This document shows positions 1 through 8,616 of a stretch of 64,000 nucleotides of DNA, piece after piece. The position numbers and the translations under genes were made by a program. The notes below the pieces were generated by a model. It did not search any database and was not told where the DNA came from. It saw only the letters and a program-made list of their open reading frames with translations. Numbering within the stretch: the first letter of the stretch is position 1; each line of letters starts with the position of its first letter. Source of the DNA: Haloactinospora alba (GTDB lineage Bacteria > Actinomycetota > Actinomycetes > Streptosporangiales > Streptosporangiaceae); NCBI RefSeq assembly GCF_006717075.1, contig NZ_VFQC01000001.1, positions 3,519,501 to 3,583,500 on the forward strand. The letters are read 5' to 3'.

Positions 1-809
1 ATGATGTTGGCGATCCCCTGGCCGCGGGCCTCCTTGCCCTTGTCGGAGCGGGTGTCGGTCATCTCGTCCACCAGCTTGGCGGTCATCAGGGACTCCATCA
101 GCCCCGCCAGGGCGAGCGTGAACGCCACCGGCGCGATGGTCTGCAGTGTCTCCAGCGTCAGCGGGACGTCCGGCACGATCGGCACGGGGAACGCCTCCGG
201 CAGGTGGCCCATCTCGCCGACCGTGGGCATGCTGAGGCCGCCGCCCCAGGCGGCCGCCGTGATGACGACGATGGACACCAGCGGGGCGGGGATCGCCCTG
301 GTGAGTTTCGGCAGGACGGCGATGACCGCCAGCCCCACACCGATCAGGCTGTAGACCACCCAGCCGTCGCCCGCGAAGTGCGGAACCTGGGCGGTGAAGA
401 TCAGCACGGCCAGCGCGTTGACGAACCCGGTCATGACGCTGGGCGGCACGAACCGCATCAGTTTGGCGACACCGACCATTCCCAGCACCGCCTGGAACAC
501 GCCGGCCAGGATGGTGGCGGCCAGGATGTAGTCCAGGCCGTGTTCCTGCCCCAACGGGGCGACGATCAGCGTCATGGCGGCGGTCGCAGACGAGATCATC
601 GCGGGCCGCCCGCCCAGTAAGGCGGTCGTGACCGCCATGGTGAATGTCGCGTAGAGCCCCACGCGGGGGTCGACACCGGCGATGATTGAGAACGATATAG
701 CGTTCGGTATCAACGCCAGGGCCACGACCAGGCCGGACAGCGCTTCGGTGCGCAGCACCGACAGAGTGGAGAGGGTGGCCTGCGGCCACGTCAACTTCTG
801 CGTGGTCAT
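1..809 (-). CDS. SulP-family inorganic anion transporter (C-terminus beyond window edge)
   Basis: The reverse strand reads a hydrophobic protein beginning MTTQKLTWPQATLSTLS, open from the ATG at 809 to the window edge (about 269 residues seen). It contains features of the SulP/SLC26 fold: the early helix pair LSGLVVALALIPNAISFSII and GLYATFTMAVTTALLGGRPA, then PPSVMTGFVNALAVLIF. These match the conserved SulP transmembrane core that moves sulfate, bicarbonate or similar anions across the inner membrane. A C-terminal STAS domain would lie outside the window, so I cannot say whether it is present. No clear Shine-Dalgarno motif precedes the ATG. Substrate cannot be told from sequence. Confidence 0.88.
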   Translation of the reverse strand, partial: MTTQKLTWPQATLSTLSVLRTEALSGLVVALALIPNAISFSIIAGVDPRVGLYATFTMAVTTALLGGRPAMISSATAAMTLIVAPLGQEHGLDYILAATILAGVFQAVLGMVGVAKLMRFVPPSVMTGFVNALAVLIFTAQVPHFAGDGWVVYSLIGVGLAVIAVLPKLTRAIPAPLVSIVVITAAAWGGGLSMPTVGEMGHLPEAFPVPIVPDVPLTLETLQTIAPVAFTLALAGLMESLMTAKLVDEMTDTRSDKGKEARGQGIANI

Positions 810-1307
810 GACGCCGCTCGCTTTCGGACAGCTCGGGTGGGACCGCGGAGCGGTGCGTACACCCTGGGGTCAGGCTGAAGGGACTCCGGGACACAGGCGG
901 GGCGCGAGCTGAACGTACGGGTGCGGGAAAGGGATCAGCCCCGCGGTAAAAGGTGACCTGACGAGTCCACGTGTTGTCCGCGCCCCGGCGACGCCGCCAC
1001 AGCCCCTGGGGGGCAGAACGGCGACCCAGTGGTCACGGATGGAAAAAGCGAAGGCGAACTTCGCACATCATCGCGAAGTTCTCAACATACCGACACTACC
1101 CACAGGCTGGCGAACCGGTCACGTATTCCCGGCTGAGAGGGTACTCACAGCCGGTGGTGGACCGGGGACTCCCCGACCTGGGGTACTACACATCTGACGG
1201 ACACGCTGCGCCGTCGCAACGGAACGTTCCGGGGCACTTTCCCACGGGTGCCAGCCACCCCACAAGAGTCTGCGCCACACCGAAACGAGCGCTCCGGGGA
1301 ACGGGCC
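810..1307. other. Intergenic region with an inverted repeat
   Basis: No convincing gene. It holds the upstream region of the SulP gene and the 3' side of the DUF6221-like gene. At 1056-1081 there is an inverted repeat with 9 bp arms (GAACTTCGC / GCGAAGTTC) and an 8 bp loop, which could be an operator or a hairpin. It is not followed by a T-tract. Confidence 0.4.
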
Positions 1308-1604
1308 TCACGACTGCCAGGACGGGTCGTAGTCCGGGTGCGTGTCGTAGATCGCCGCCAGGTGCTCCAGCGCCTGGCGCCACGCGTGCAGCGCCGCCCA
1401 CGTGTCGCTCCCGTCCGCCTGGCCGCTCCCGTCGCCCATGGCCGCCACACACGCGCGGTAGGTCTCGGTGTAGCTCTGGAGGATCCTCCGCTTCGCCGCG
1501 ACGTCCGCCCGCGCCCGCTGCGGACCCCCGGTCGCCCGGGAAGCCGCGTGCGCCGCGCGTTCGTCCTCGTACAGCCGGGCGTCCAGAAACTCCACGATGG
1601 TCAC
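1308..1604 (-). CDS. DUF6221-like small actinobacterial protein
   Basis: A 98-residue protein starting VTIVEFLDARLYEDERAA and ending THPDYDPSWQS. This resembles the DUF6221 family of Streptomyces-type actinobacteria, which begin with a 'hxxFLxARLxEDExxA' helix and end with a Y-x-x-HPDYxxxW motif; function is unknown. The GTG at 1604 is chosen because AAGGAG lies 7 bp upstream; the GTG at 1610 is only 1 bp from that site. It follows the glnX-like gene on the same strand after a 98 bp gap and could be co-transcribed, but nothing else ties it to that operon. Confidence 0.72.
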   Translation of the reverse strand: MTIVEFLDARLYEDERAAHAASRATGGPQRARADVAAKRRILQSYTETYRACVAAMGDGSGQADGSDTWAALHAWRQALEHLAAIYDTHPDYDPSWQS

Positions 1605-1702
1605 GAACACACTCCTTCCGAGGCCGCGCGCCCTTGGCGAACCCCATTGCACCATCCCCGCGGGAAGTGAAGCACAGCCGCGCGCAGCCGACCGGACGGG
1701 AT

Positions 1703-3181
1703 CTACCGGTACTCGGCGAGACGGGGGTAGACACCCGCCACGATCAGAACGCCGACCGCGACGGCCATCGCGGGGACCTGCCAGTACCGGCCGGCGAGTT
1801 CGCGCTCCCCGGCGGTGACAGCGTCCCCGAACGTCTCCCGGTGGGAGGCGATCAACGACTCCACGGACGCGTCGTAGGAGCGGAACGTCTCCGACACGGA
1901 GTCCTTGCCGTCCAGGTGCGCCTCCACCGCCGACCGGAACCGCCCGTCCTCCACCAGACCGCGCAGGTGCTGGTCGGACCGCTGGAACGCGGCGTAGCCC
2001 TCCAACACCTCGGCGAGCTCGGACTCCGCGGACCCCGTGGACGGGTTCCGCGCCTCCCGGCCCAGGAACCCGCCCACGGACGCGTCCACCCCGTCGGGGC
2101 CGTCCGCCACAGCGCGGGTCACCGCGTCCGCGTAGCCGTCTGCGCCCTCCGCGTCCACGGCGAGCACCCTCCGCGCGCCCGCCAGGTACTCCTCCTCGTA
2201 CACGTCGCCACGCGCCGGGTCGAGCAGGTAGCGGTTCTGGTCGGCGTGGATGGCGGTACTCACCGCCCGCGTCTGGGAGAGGGACAGGACCGGGTCCAGC
2301 CCGTCCTCCTTGGCGGTCCGCAACTGCTGCGCCTCGGTCACCAGGATCGCGCAGGGACCCAGCGTCAGCACGGCCGCGGCGAGCGCCGCCCCGGCGATGG
2401 GCACGTTCATCCTGCGGCGGAAACGGACACTGAGGTAGTGGTGCAGCCACACCAGGATTCCGGTGGCGACGGCACCGGCGGCGACCACCCACACCGCACC
2501 GGACAGGATCGCCGACCGTTTGTCCTCGTACCTCTCGGTCACCGCGGAGCGGCTGTCCTCCATGAGCTCGGAGGCCTGCGGAAGCAGGTCCTCCTGCATG
2601 AGCGTGCTCGCCTCCCGCTGGCGCCGGAGCGCCTCGCCCGACAGGGCTCCGGCCCCCTCCCCCGCCGCGTCGTTGTGGATCCGCGCCCGGGCGACGAGCT
2701 GCTCGTAGGAACCCAGCCCGTCCATCAGCTCGCGAACGTCGTTCTCGTCCGCGTCCCCCTCGGAGGCGAGCTGCGCGGCCTGGGCCAGGGCGTGGTTCGC
2801 GTCGCCGCGGCGCTGTTCGTAGTGCCGCAGCGCCTCCGCCCGGCCGCGGCCCAGACCGTGCTCGTCACCCATCAGCAGCACGGTGGTGGCCTGCGCCTCC
2901 ATGTCGCTGAGCGCGGAGTACACGTCGTGGGCGGCGATCGTCCGCGGGCCCGCGCTGTCCCCGAGCGCGTTCACCCCGTCCCGCGCCTGGCTGAGGGACA
3001 CGGTGACCACCAGGAACAGCGCCGCCACGGCGGCCAGCGCCGCCAGGGTGAGTATCCGGATCCGCGACGGTGTGGTCCGCGGCCCGACGGTCTCGGGCAT
3101 GCGGCCCTCCGCCCGTGCGCGCTGCACCGCCCGGGCGGCGTGGCGGTCGGCGATGTCGGGGCGCGCGGTGGAACCCTTCAT
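1703..3181 (-). CDS. GlnX-like membrane sensor with two extracellular helical domains
   Basis: This 492-residue protein has a short cytoplasmic N-terminus and four hydrophobic segments (near 40-63, 235-257, 268-290 and the C-terminal 470-488). They separate two long, charged, helix-rich outside domains. This is the layout of mycobacterial GlnX, whose tandem four-helix-bundle sensor domains work with the binding protein GlnH to control PknG. It is the last gene of the pknG operon: its ATG overlaps the FHA stop by 4 bp (ATGA). The overlap implies translational coupling and makes a role in the same signalling pathway likely. No glnH is adjacent. Assignment rests on topology and neighbourhood rather than motif identity. 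Confidence 0.72.
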   Translation of the reverse strand: MKGSTARPDIADRHAARAVQRARAEGRMPETVGPRTTPSRIRILTLAALAAVAALFLVVTVSLSQARDGVNALGDSAGPRTIAAHDVYSALSDMEAQATTVLLMGDEHGLGRGRAEALRHYEQRRGDANHALAQAAQLASEGDADENDVRELMDGLGSYEQLVARARIHNDAAGEGAGALSGEALRRQREASTLMQEDLLPQASELMEDSRSAVTERYEDKRSAILSGAVWVVAAGAVATGILVWLHHYLSVRFRRRMNVPIAGAALAAAVLTLGPCAILVTEAQQLRTAKEDGLDPVLSLSQTRAVSTAIHADQNRYLLDPARGDVYEEEYLAGARRVLAVDAEGADGYADAVTRAVADGPDGVDASVGGFLGREARNPSTGSAESELAEVLEGYAAFQRSDQHLRGLVEDGRFRSAVEAHLDGKDSVSETFRSYDASVESLIASHRETFGDAVTAGERELAGRYWQVPAMAVAVGVLIVAGVYPRLAEYR

Positions 3182-3840
3182 CCGTCCCTCCCGGTCTCGT
3201 GCCGCACGGTGATCACCGTCCAGGCGCCCATGCGGAGTCGGTCCTCGCTGCGCAACGACACCTCCGTTCCGCTCGCCAGGGGGACGGTGTCCCCGTTGAG
3301 GGTCGTGCCGTTGGTGGAGCCCAGGTCCGCCACCGCCCAGGAACCGTCCGCCCGGGCGAGCAGCGCCGCGTGCGCGTGCGACACCGCCGGGTCCCCGGAG
3401 CAGGCGTCGAGGTCGATGCCGAGCGCGCCGCCGGGTGCGACGCCGCCGCGCCCGATGGTGACCTGCCACCCGTGCAGCACGGTCCGGTGCTGGCGCGCGT
3501 GGGACGGGAACGGGACCGCCTCGGAGTCGAGGAGGCCGCGTTCCACCATGCTCCGGTACTGGTCAAGGTCGGTGTCCACGACCGCGACCCAGCCACCGCC
3601 GCGCGCGCCGGGGCCGCGCGTGCGCGGGTGGGGAGTGCCGGTGGTGAAGTCGTAGCCGCACGCCTCACAGAACCTCCCGAACCGCACGAGTCCGCACTCG
3701 GGGCAGGGAGGCCGCGCGGGAGGCGTCCCCTCCTCCGCGGGGGCGGCCACCTCCGCGGGCTCGACGGCGCCGACCCCGCACACCCCGCACCGGTCACTGG
3801 GTGCGGGGCCGTGCCCGGCGGGACAGTGCGGCATACTCAT
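3178..3840 (-). CDS. FHA domain protein with N-terminal double zinc ribbon
   Basis: A 220-residue protein. Residues 1-65 carry paired zinc-ribbon knuckles (CPAGH, CGVCG, CPECG, FCEACG). The C-terminal FHA domain at about 120-215 shows the conserved phosphothreonine-binding residues: G130-R131, S154-x-x-H157 and the GSTNGT loop (S175, N177). FHA domains bind phosphothreonine peptides, so it probably reads phosphorylation by PknG or another Ser/Thr kinase. It is translationally coupled on both sides by ATGA overlaps, with the VWA gene at 3837-3840 and the glnX-like gene at 3178-3181. It lacks the N-terminal ETTS phospho-site of GarA, the classical PknG substrate, so it is not a direct GarA equivalent. 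Confidence 0.85.
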   Translation of the reverse strand: MSMPHCPAGHGPAPSDRCGVCGVGAVEPAEVAAPAEEGTPPARPPCPECGLVRFGRFCEACGYDFTTGTPHPRTRGPGARGGGWVAVVDTDLDQYRSMVERGLLDSEAVPFPSHARQHRTVLHGWQVTIGRGGVAPGGALGIDLDACSGDPAVSHAHAALLARADGSWAVADLGSTNGTTLNGDTVPLASGTEVSLRSEDRLRMGAWTVITVRHETGRDG

Positions 3841-5150
3841 CCCCGCCGCCCCGGTTCCGTCCCGGAGGCCGGGGTGATCGGCACGGTCCGCGTGGAGCAC
3901 GTGTCCAGCGCCATGGCGTCCGTGGCCGCCACCTCCGGGCGCAGCCGCACCGTCCCGCTCACGGGGTCGACGACGTCCACGACCCGGGCCAGCAGGGCCG
4001 CGGTGGTCTCGTTGCCGGACTCGTGGGCGAGCGCCACCGCCCGCCCCAGCCGGGAGGTGGCCGTGCCGGTGTCCCCGCGCTCCCGCGCGCGCAGCCCCTC
4101 CTGGACAGCCGCCGCCAGCTCCACCTGACCGGTGTAGTGCGCCACCCGCGGTTCGATGGTGGCGGTTCTCGTCTCGTTCTCGGTCCACTCGGCGAGGATG
4201 TCGCCGTGGGCCAGCGTCCGGTCCCCGCGCGGCGTGCGGACACTGACCCGCCCCGCGCGCATGCGGCGCCCGGTGTCCGCGGGCGGCACGGACACGCGGA
4301 CGTGGTACTCCCGGGTTTCCACCCCCCACGAACCGGTGGGGTAGTCGCCGTTCTGCGGGCCGCTGTCCCTGCGGCGGGCGGTGACGTCCTCGACCGTGGG
4401 GGACACCTGCCGGACGGACACGACGTCCGCCCCGCGCGGCGTCCACAGCCGCAGCTCGACGTCGGGGACGGTCTTGGCCATCGCCGACCGGGTCATGGCG
4501 CGGAAGTCCTCCGCCAGCTCCGCGGGGTCGGTGACCATACCGACGCTTCCGAGCAGCACCGAGGCCACCTCCCGGAGTTCGTCCACGTTCCAGTCGGTGC
4601 CGACACCGCGGCAGTCGCAGACGAACTCCCCCTCGTGGGCGGCGAGGACGCGGCCGAACTCCGGGGAGGGGTCGTTGTTCTTCCCGTCGGTCAGCAGGAT
4701 GGCGTGCTTGAGCTCCGCCTCGGTGCGGGAGAACAGCTCCGCCGCCTGTTCCACCCACCTGCCCATCCGGGTGCCGCCGCCAGCCGTCAGGCCCCGCAGC
4801 GCCTCCTTGGCGGCGGCGCGGCTCCGCGGGTCCGCCGTGGCCAGCTCCCGCCGCGTCGGGTAGACCATGGTGGCGGTGTGGTCGCCCGCCACCAGCGCGA
4901 ACCGCGCCCCCTCGCGCAGCGTGTCCACGGCGGCGCGGGCGGCCCGCCGGGCGTGGGCGAGCCGGTCACCGTACATCGACCCCGAGGTGTCCAGGATGAT
5001 GACCTCCGCCGGGGGTTCCTGCGCGCCGGGGGCACCACCGCCGTCGGAGGCGACGGTCACGACGGCGTGCACCTCGGTGCCACCGGGGGGAAGGTACTGG
5101 TTCTGCGCGACGCGCACGGTGAAACCGGGCTGCTCCGGAGCGTCCGGCAT
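3837..5150 (-). CDS. VWA domain protein of the pknG operon
   Basis: A 437-residue protein with a von Willebrand type A domain. The MIDAS metal site is visible as D54-T-S56-G-S58 (ILDTSGSM), with a downstream GGGTRMG threonine and LLTDGKNND aspartate. The N-terminal ~30 residues and the region after residue 240 are beta-rich. There is no signal peptide or membrane segment, so it is probably cytoplasmic. VWA domains mediate metal-dependent protein contacts. It starts 2 bp after the pknG stop and overlaps the FHA gene by 4 bp, so it is co-expressed with the kinase and probably scaffolds or delivers a partner. ATG at 5150 is preferred, but GTG codons 6-12 bp upstream inside pknG are possible. Confidence 0.85.
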   Translation of the reverse strand: MPDAPEQPGFTVRVAQNQYLPPGGTEVHAVVTVASDGGGAPGAQEPPAEVIILDTSGSMYGDRLAHARRAARAAVDTLREGARFALVAGDHTATMVYPTRRELATADPRSRAAAKEALRGLTAGGGTRMGRWVEQAAELFSRTEAELKHAILLTDGKNNDPSPEFGRVLAAHEGEFVCDCRGVGTDWNVDELREVASVLLGSVGMVTDPAELAEDFRAMTRSAMAKTVPDVELRLWTPRGADVVSVRQVSPTVEDVTARRRDSGPQNGDYPTGSWGVETREYHVRVSVPPADTGRRMRAGRVSVRTPRGDRTLAHGDILAEWTENETRTATIEPRVAHYTGQVELAAAVQEGLRARERGDTGTATSRLGRAVALAHESGNETTAALLARVVDVVDPVSGTVRLRPEVAATDAMALDTCSTRTVPITPASGTEPGRRG

Positions 5151-5152
5151 CC

Positions 5153-7411
5153 CTACACCCACGTCCAGGGCCGGATCCTGTTGGCGCGGTCGATGAGAGC
5201 GTAGCGGTCGGCGTCCCCGGCGGTACGGGCCAGCATCCGGTAGGTGTGCTCCAGGTTGCGGCGCAGCCCCTCCTCGTGCATGGGGTTGCCCAGCAGCGTC
5301 GGGGGGTGCGGGTTCGCCGCGGCGGGACGCGCCAGCCGCAGCGCCGCCTCGAGCAGCCGGATCGCGAGGCGCTGGTGGGACTCGTCCGGCAGTTTCAGCC
5401 CCTCCAACCGGTCTCCGGCCTCGCGCAGGTCGTGGTCGCCGGGCGGCTGGGAGCCGGCGCTGGTGATCAGCGCCTCGACAGCCGCTATCCGCGCGTGCGC
5501 GCGCAGGTTGGACAGCTCCGGAACCGTGTCCAGGGTGCGCACGGCCTCCGCCCGCTCCCCGCCGGCCAGGTACAGCCGCGCGAGGCCGAAGGCGGCGCTG
5601 ACGTAGGCGTGGTCGGTGTTCCACAACAGCGCGTAGTACCGCGCGGCGGTCTCGGGTGCGCCGTCGCACTCGCAGGCCATCCCCAGGGCGAGCTTGGGCG
5701 CGGCCTCCCCGGGAAGGCGGTCCCGGATCTCCTCGAACTGCTCCCGGGCGCCAGCGGTGTCGCCGGAGCTCAACGCCAGCGCGGCCAGGTACCAGAACGC
5801 CCGCCAGTCCTGGGACGTGAACATCCGCAGCGGGACGTGGGCGTCCTCGGGCCGCCGCAGGTTGATGTGGGCGCGGGCCAGCATCAACCGGATCTCCGGG
5901 GTCGGGTCGTCGACCTCCTCCAGGGTCGCCGCGAGCTGTTCGGTGGGGACACCGGACAGGCCGGCGAGGAAACCGGCCGCGGGGTCGTCGGGGTCGACCA
6001 GCGGTGTGGGCAGGTCCACGGCGGCAGCGGACGGGTCGGGCGTCCGCAGCATCTGGTCGACCTCGTCGATCGTGGCGGCGCTGCCGGCGTTGGACGCGAA
6101 GTGTTCCGGGCTGAACAGGGTGGAACGCGCCGGGTACGGGCGCCCCCGTTCGTGCGAGAGCACCTCCCGCAGCACCCCGGTGAGTTGTTCCGCCATCGTC
6201 GCCGCGTCCTGGAACCGCAGTGCGGGTTCGGGGTTCGTGGCGCGGCGCAGGAACCGGTCGTAGGAGGGGTAGCGGGCGAGCAGGGGCTCCTCGCTGGGGT
6301 CCGGCAGGCTGTGCGGATACTGGCGGACGTAGTCGAACCGGAAACTGAGCACGGCGAGGGCCCGGCCGACGGCGTACAGGTCGGAACTGACCGTGGGCCC
6401 GATCCCGCAGAGTTCGCTCTCGGGAACCCGGTAGCCGGCCGTGGCGTACACCGGGCTCACCGTGTCCTCCATCCTGCGCATCCCGCCCAGGTCGATGAGT
6501 TTGATCTGCTCCTCGCTCTGGATGACGTTCTCCGGTTTGAAGTCGCAGTACAACAGGCCGGCGCTGTGCAGGTAGCCCAAGGCGCGCACCGCCTCCAACC
6601 CGTAGGCGATGACGTGCTCGACGGGCAGGCCGTCCTCCCCGCCGCTGCGTGCGCGCCGCTCCTGGTTCAGTTCCCCCAGCGACTTCCCGCCGATGTACTC
6701 CATGACGATGTGGCCGACCGCCTCGCCGGTGCGCGGGTCGGGGTGCCGCACGAAGTTGTGGATCTTCACGATGCTGGGGTGCTCGACCTCGGCCAGCATG
6801 GAGCGCTCCACCGCCGCGGTCTTGTGGGCCTCGGCGTCGCCGCTGTTGAGCAGGCCCTTGAGGACGACCCACCTGCCGTCCACGTTGTGGTCCCGTGCCA
6901 GGTAGGTCCAGCCGAGTCCGCCGTGGGCCAGACACCCCAGCACCTCGTACTGGCCGGCCACCCACTCCCCGGGTGAGATCTTGGGTGCGAACGAGAACTC
7001 CACGCCGCACGACCAGCAGAACCCCTCCGTCCGGCCCGGAACCCCGTCGTGCGACCGTCCCACCGCCGCGCTGCAGTTGCCGCAGAACCGCTTGCGTTCG
7101 GCGACGACCGGGTTCGTCATGACCGCGTCCTGCGGGTCCCGGTAGGGAACCGGCGGAACGTCCACCATCCCCAGCCCGAGGGTGCCGCGCGTGGCCGGTT
7201 CGGCCCAGGGGCTGGCCCATTCCAGTGACTCCCGCCCGGTGGCGGGCCACTCGGTTTCGGCGAGGTCGGGAGCGGAGTCCTGGCCTCCCCCCGGAACAGC
7301 GGCGCCGCCCGGCGCCGCGACGGGCCGGGAGAGTAGGGGCTCCATGCCGCACACGTCGCAGAAACCGTCGTCGATCTCGCCGGTGCAGTGGGGGTCGGTG
7401 CACTGGTTCAT
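5153..7411 (-). CDS. pknG: Serine/threonine protein kinase PknG (rubredoxin-kinase-TPR)
   Basis: A 752-residue soluble kinase with PknG architecture. An extra zinc ribbon (C4, C9, C18, C21) leads into the rubredoxin-like redox module (C110-x-x-C113 and C132-x-x-C135). The kinase domain spans about 150-430: glycine loop HGGLGW, lysine K185, catalytic loop YCDFKPEN with D290, and DLG at 307-309 instead of DFG. A C-terminal TPR region follows. In mycobacteria PknG adjusts glutamate and 2-oxoglutarate metabolism by phosphorylating GarA, in response to extracellular amino acids via GlnH/GlnX. It heads a tight operon with VWA, FHA and glnX-like genes. The start has only a weak GGGA upstream. Confidence 0.93.
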   Translation of the reverse strand: MNQCTDPHCTGEIDDGFCDVCGMEPLLSRPVAAPGGAAVPGGGQDSAPDLAETEWPATGRESLEWASPWAEPATRGTLGLGMVDVPPVPYRDPQDAVMTNPVVAERKRFCGNCSAAVGRSHDGVPGRTEGFCWSCGVEFSFAPKISPGEWVAGQYEVLGCLAHGGLGWTYLARDHNVDGRWVVLKGLLNSGDAEAHKTAAVERSMLAEVEHPSIVKIHNFVRHPDPRTGEAVGHIVMEYIGGKSLGELNQERRARSGGEDGLPVEHVIAYGLEAVRALGYLHSAGLLYCDFKPENVIQSEEQIKLIDLGGMRRMEDTVSPVYATAGYRVPESELCGIGPTVSSDLYAVGRALAVLSFRFDYVRQYPHSLPDPSEEPLLARYPSYDRFLRRATNPEPALRFQDAATMAEQLTGVLREVLSHERGRPYPARSTLFSPEHFASNAGSAATIDEVDQMLRTPDPSAAAVDLPTPLVDPDDPAAGFLAGLSGVPTEQLAATLEEVDDPTPEIRLMLARAHINLRRPEDAHVPLRMFTSQDWRAFWYLAALALSSGDTAGAREQFEEIRDRLPGEAAPKLALGMACECDGAPETAARYYALLWNTDHAYVSAAFGLARLYLAGGERAEAVRTLDTVPELSNLRAHARIAAVEALITSAGSQPPGDHDLREAGDRLEGLKLPDESHQRLAIRLLEAALRLARPAAANPHPPTLLGNPMHEEGLRRNLEHTYRMLARTAGDADRYALIDRANRIRPWTWV

Positions 7412-7717
7412 GTCGCTGTGTCCCGCGCCGCCGCACCCGCGCCAGCGGCCACCGCCGCTCCGCTGTCGACCCGTACGCGCACGGCGTCGGCGCCCCTCCT
7501 CTCTCCGCTCACCCCGCTCCCGGCGGACGTCCCGGCAACGCGGCGGCCCGGCCGTGGCGCCCACCGGAACCGGTCGACCGTGCCCGCCGGCCACGCGCCG
7601 CCGGAGAACACGGATCGTGCATCAGGCCCTCTCAGGGAGTGTCGTCGCCACACGGCCGGCACACAAGAGGATGCGTCCAATTCGACCGTGTCCAGCCGAT
7701 CCGGCCGGCGGGGCCGG
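7412..7717. other. Intergenic region upstream of pknG
   Basis: About 300 bp between the pknG start and the stop of the response regulator. It should contain the pknG promoter, but I see no clear -10/-35 pair, repeat or small gene. Confidence 0.4.
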
Positions 7718-8398
7718 TCAGCTCAACCAGCCGGGTCGGACCACTCCCGCCTCGTAGGCGAACACGACCAACTGCGCCCGGTCCCGCGCCCCCAGTTTGG
7801 TCATGACCCGACTGACGTGGGTTTTCGCGGTAGCGGGGCTGACGACCAGGCGCTGGGCGAGCTCCTCGTTCGACAGGCCGTTGGCGACCGCCGTGAGGAC
7901 CTCCCGCTCCCGTTCGGTGAGGCCGTTCAGTTCCGGTGTCGGGGGCGGGTCCTTGATCCGGCCGGCGAACTCCCCGATGAGCCGCCGGGTGACCGAGGGC
8001 GCAAGCAGCGCCTCACCCCGCGCCACGACCCGGACCCCGTGGATGAGCTCCGCCGGTTCGGTGTCCTTCACCAGGAAACCGCTGGCTCCGGCCTTCAACC
8101 CGCTGTACACGTACTCGTCCAGGTCGAACATGGTCAGGATGACCACCCGGACATCGCGCAGCTGCGGTTCGGCGACGATCGCGCGGGTGGCGGCCACCCC
8201 GTCGACGCGGGGCATCCGGACGTCCATCAGCACCACGTCGGGGCGGTGCTCCCGGGCGGCCCGGAGCGCTTCGGTGCCGTCACCCGCCTCGGCGACCACC
8301 GATATGTCGTCCTCCCCGTCGAGCATCGAACGGAACCCGGCCCGCACCAGTTGCTGGTCGTCGGCCAGGACGACTCGGACGACACCGTCCCGCTCCAC
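7718..8398 (-). CDS. NarL/LuxR-family response regulator
   Basis: A 226-residue regulator. The receiver domain starts VVRVVLADDQQLVRAG (acidic DD pocket), with phospho-acceptor aspartate in VVLMDVRMP and lysine in GFLVKDTEP. A C-terminal LuxR helix-turn-helix follows (LTEREREVLTAVANGLSNEE...AKTHVSRVMTKL). It is paired with the histidine kinase encoded upstream on the same strand (kinase stop at 8617), although a 218 bp gap separates them. GTG at 8398 gives the usual receiver N-terminus. A GTG at 8440 sits only 1 bp after a strong AAGGAG and would add 14 residues. Targets unknown. Confidence 0.9.
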   Translation of the reverse strand: MERDGVVRVVLADDQQLVRAGFRSMLDGEDDISVVAEAGDGTEALRAAREHRPDVVLMDVRMPRVDGVAATRAIVAEPQLRDVRVVILTMFDLDEYVYSGLKAGASGFLVKDTEPAELIHGVRVVARGEALLAPSVTRRLIGEFAGRIKDPPPTPELNGLTEREREVLTAVANGLSNEELAQRLVVSPATAKTHVSRVMTKLGARDRAQLVVFAYEAGVVRPGWLS

Positions 8399-8616
8399 AC
8401 CGGACCCCCCTCTCTCTGCCACCCCCGGAACCGGGATCACACTCCTTCCTACCAACAGGACCGCCCCTCGTTCCCGGGTTCGGGGAGGTGCGGCGCGAGG
8501 ACGCCAGGTACCACCACTCCCACCGGTGGGGTTCGCACTACGGACACCCGTCCCGCCGCGCGCCGCCCCAGCACCGCTGGGGCGGCGTCCCTGTCACTCG
8601 ACGGGGTACCCACTCC

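Noticed and set aside
971-3655. An 894-codon plus-strand frame
   Set aside because: Opposite the glnX-like and FHA genes; low-complexity Arg/Pro/His composition typical of GC-rich antisense frames.
3837-7436. A 1199-codon minus-strand frame covering the pknG and VWA genes
   Set aside because: Only its last part is the VWA gene; the upstream part is an out-of-frame shadow of pknG, full of Arg/Pro/Gly.
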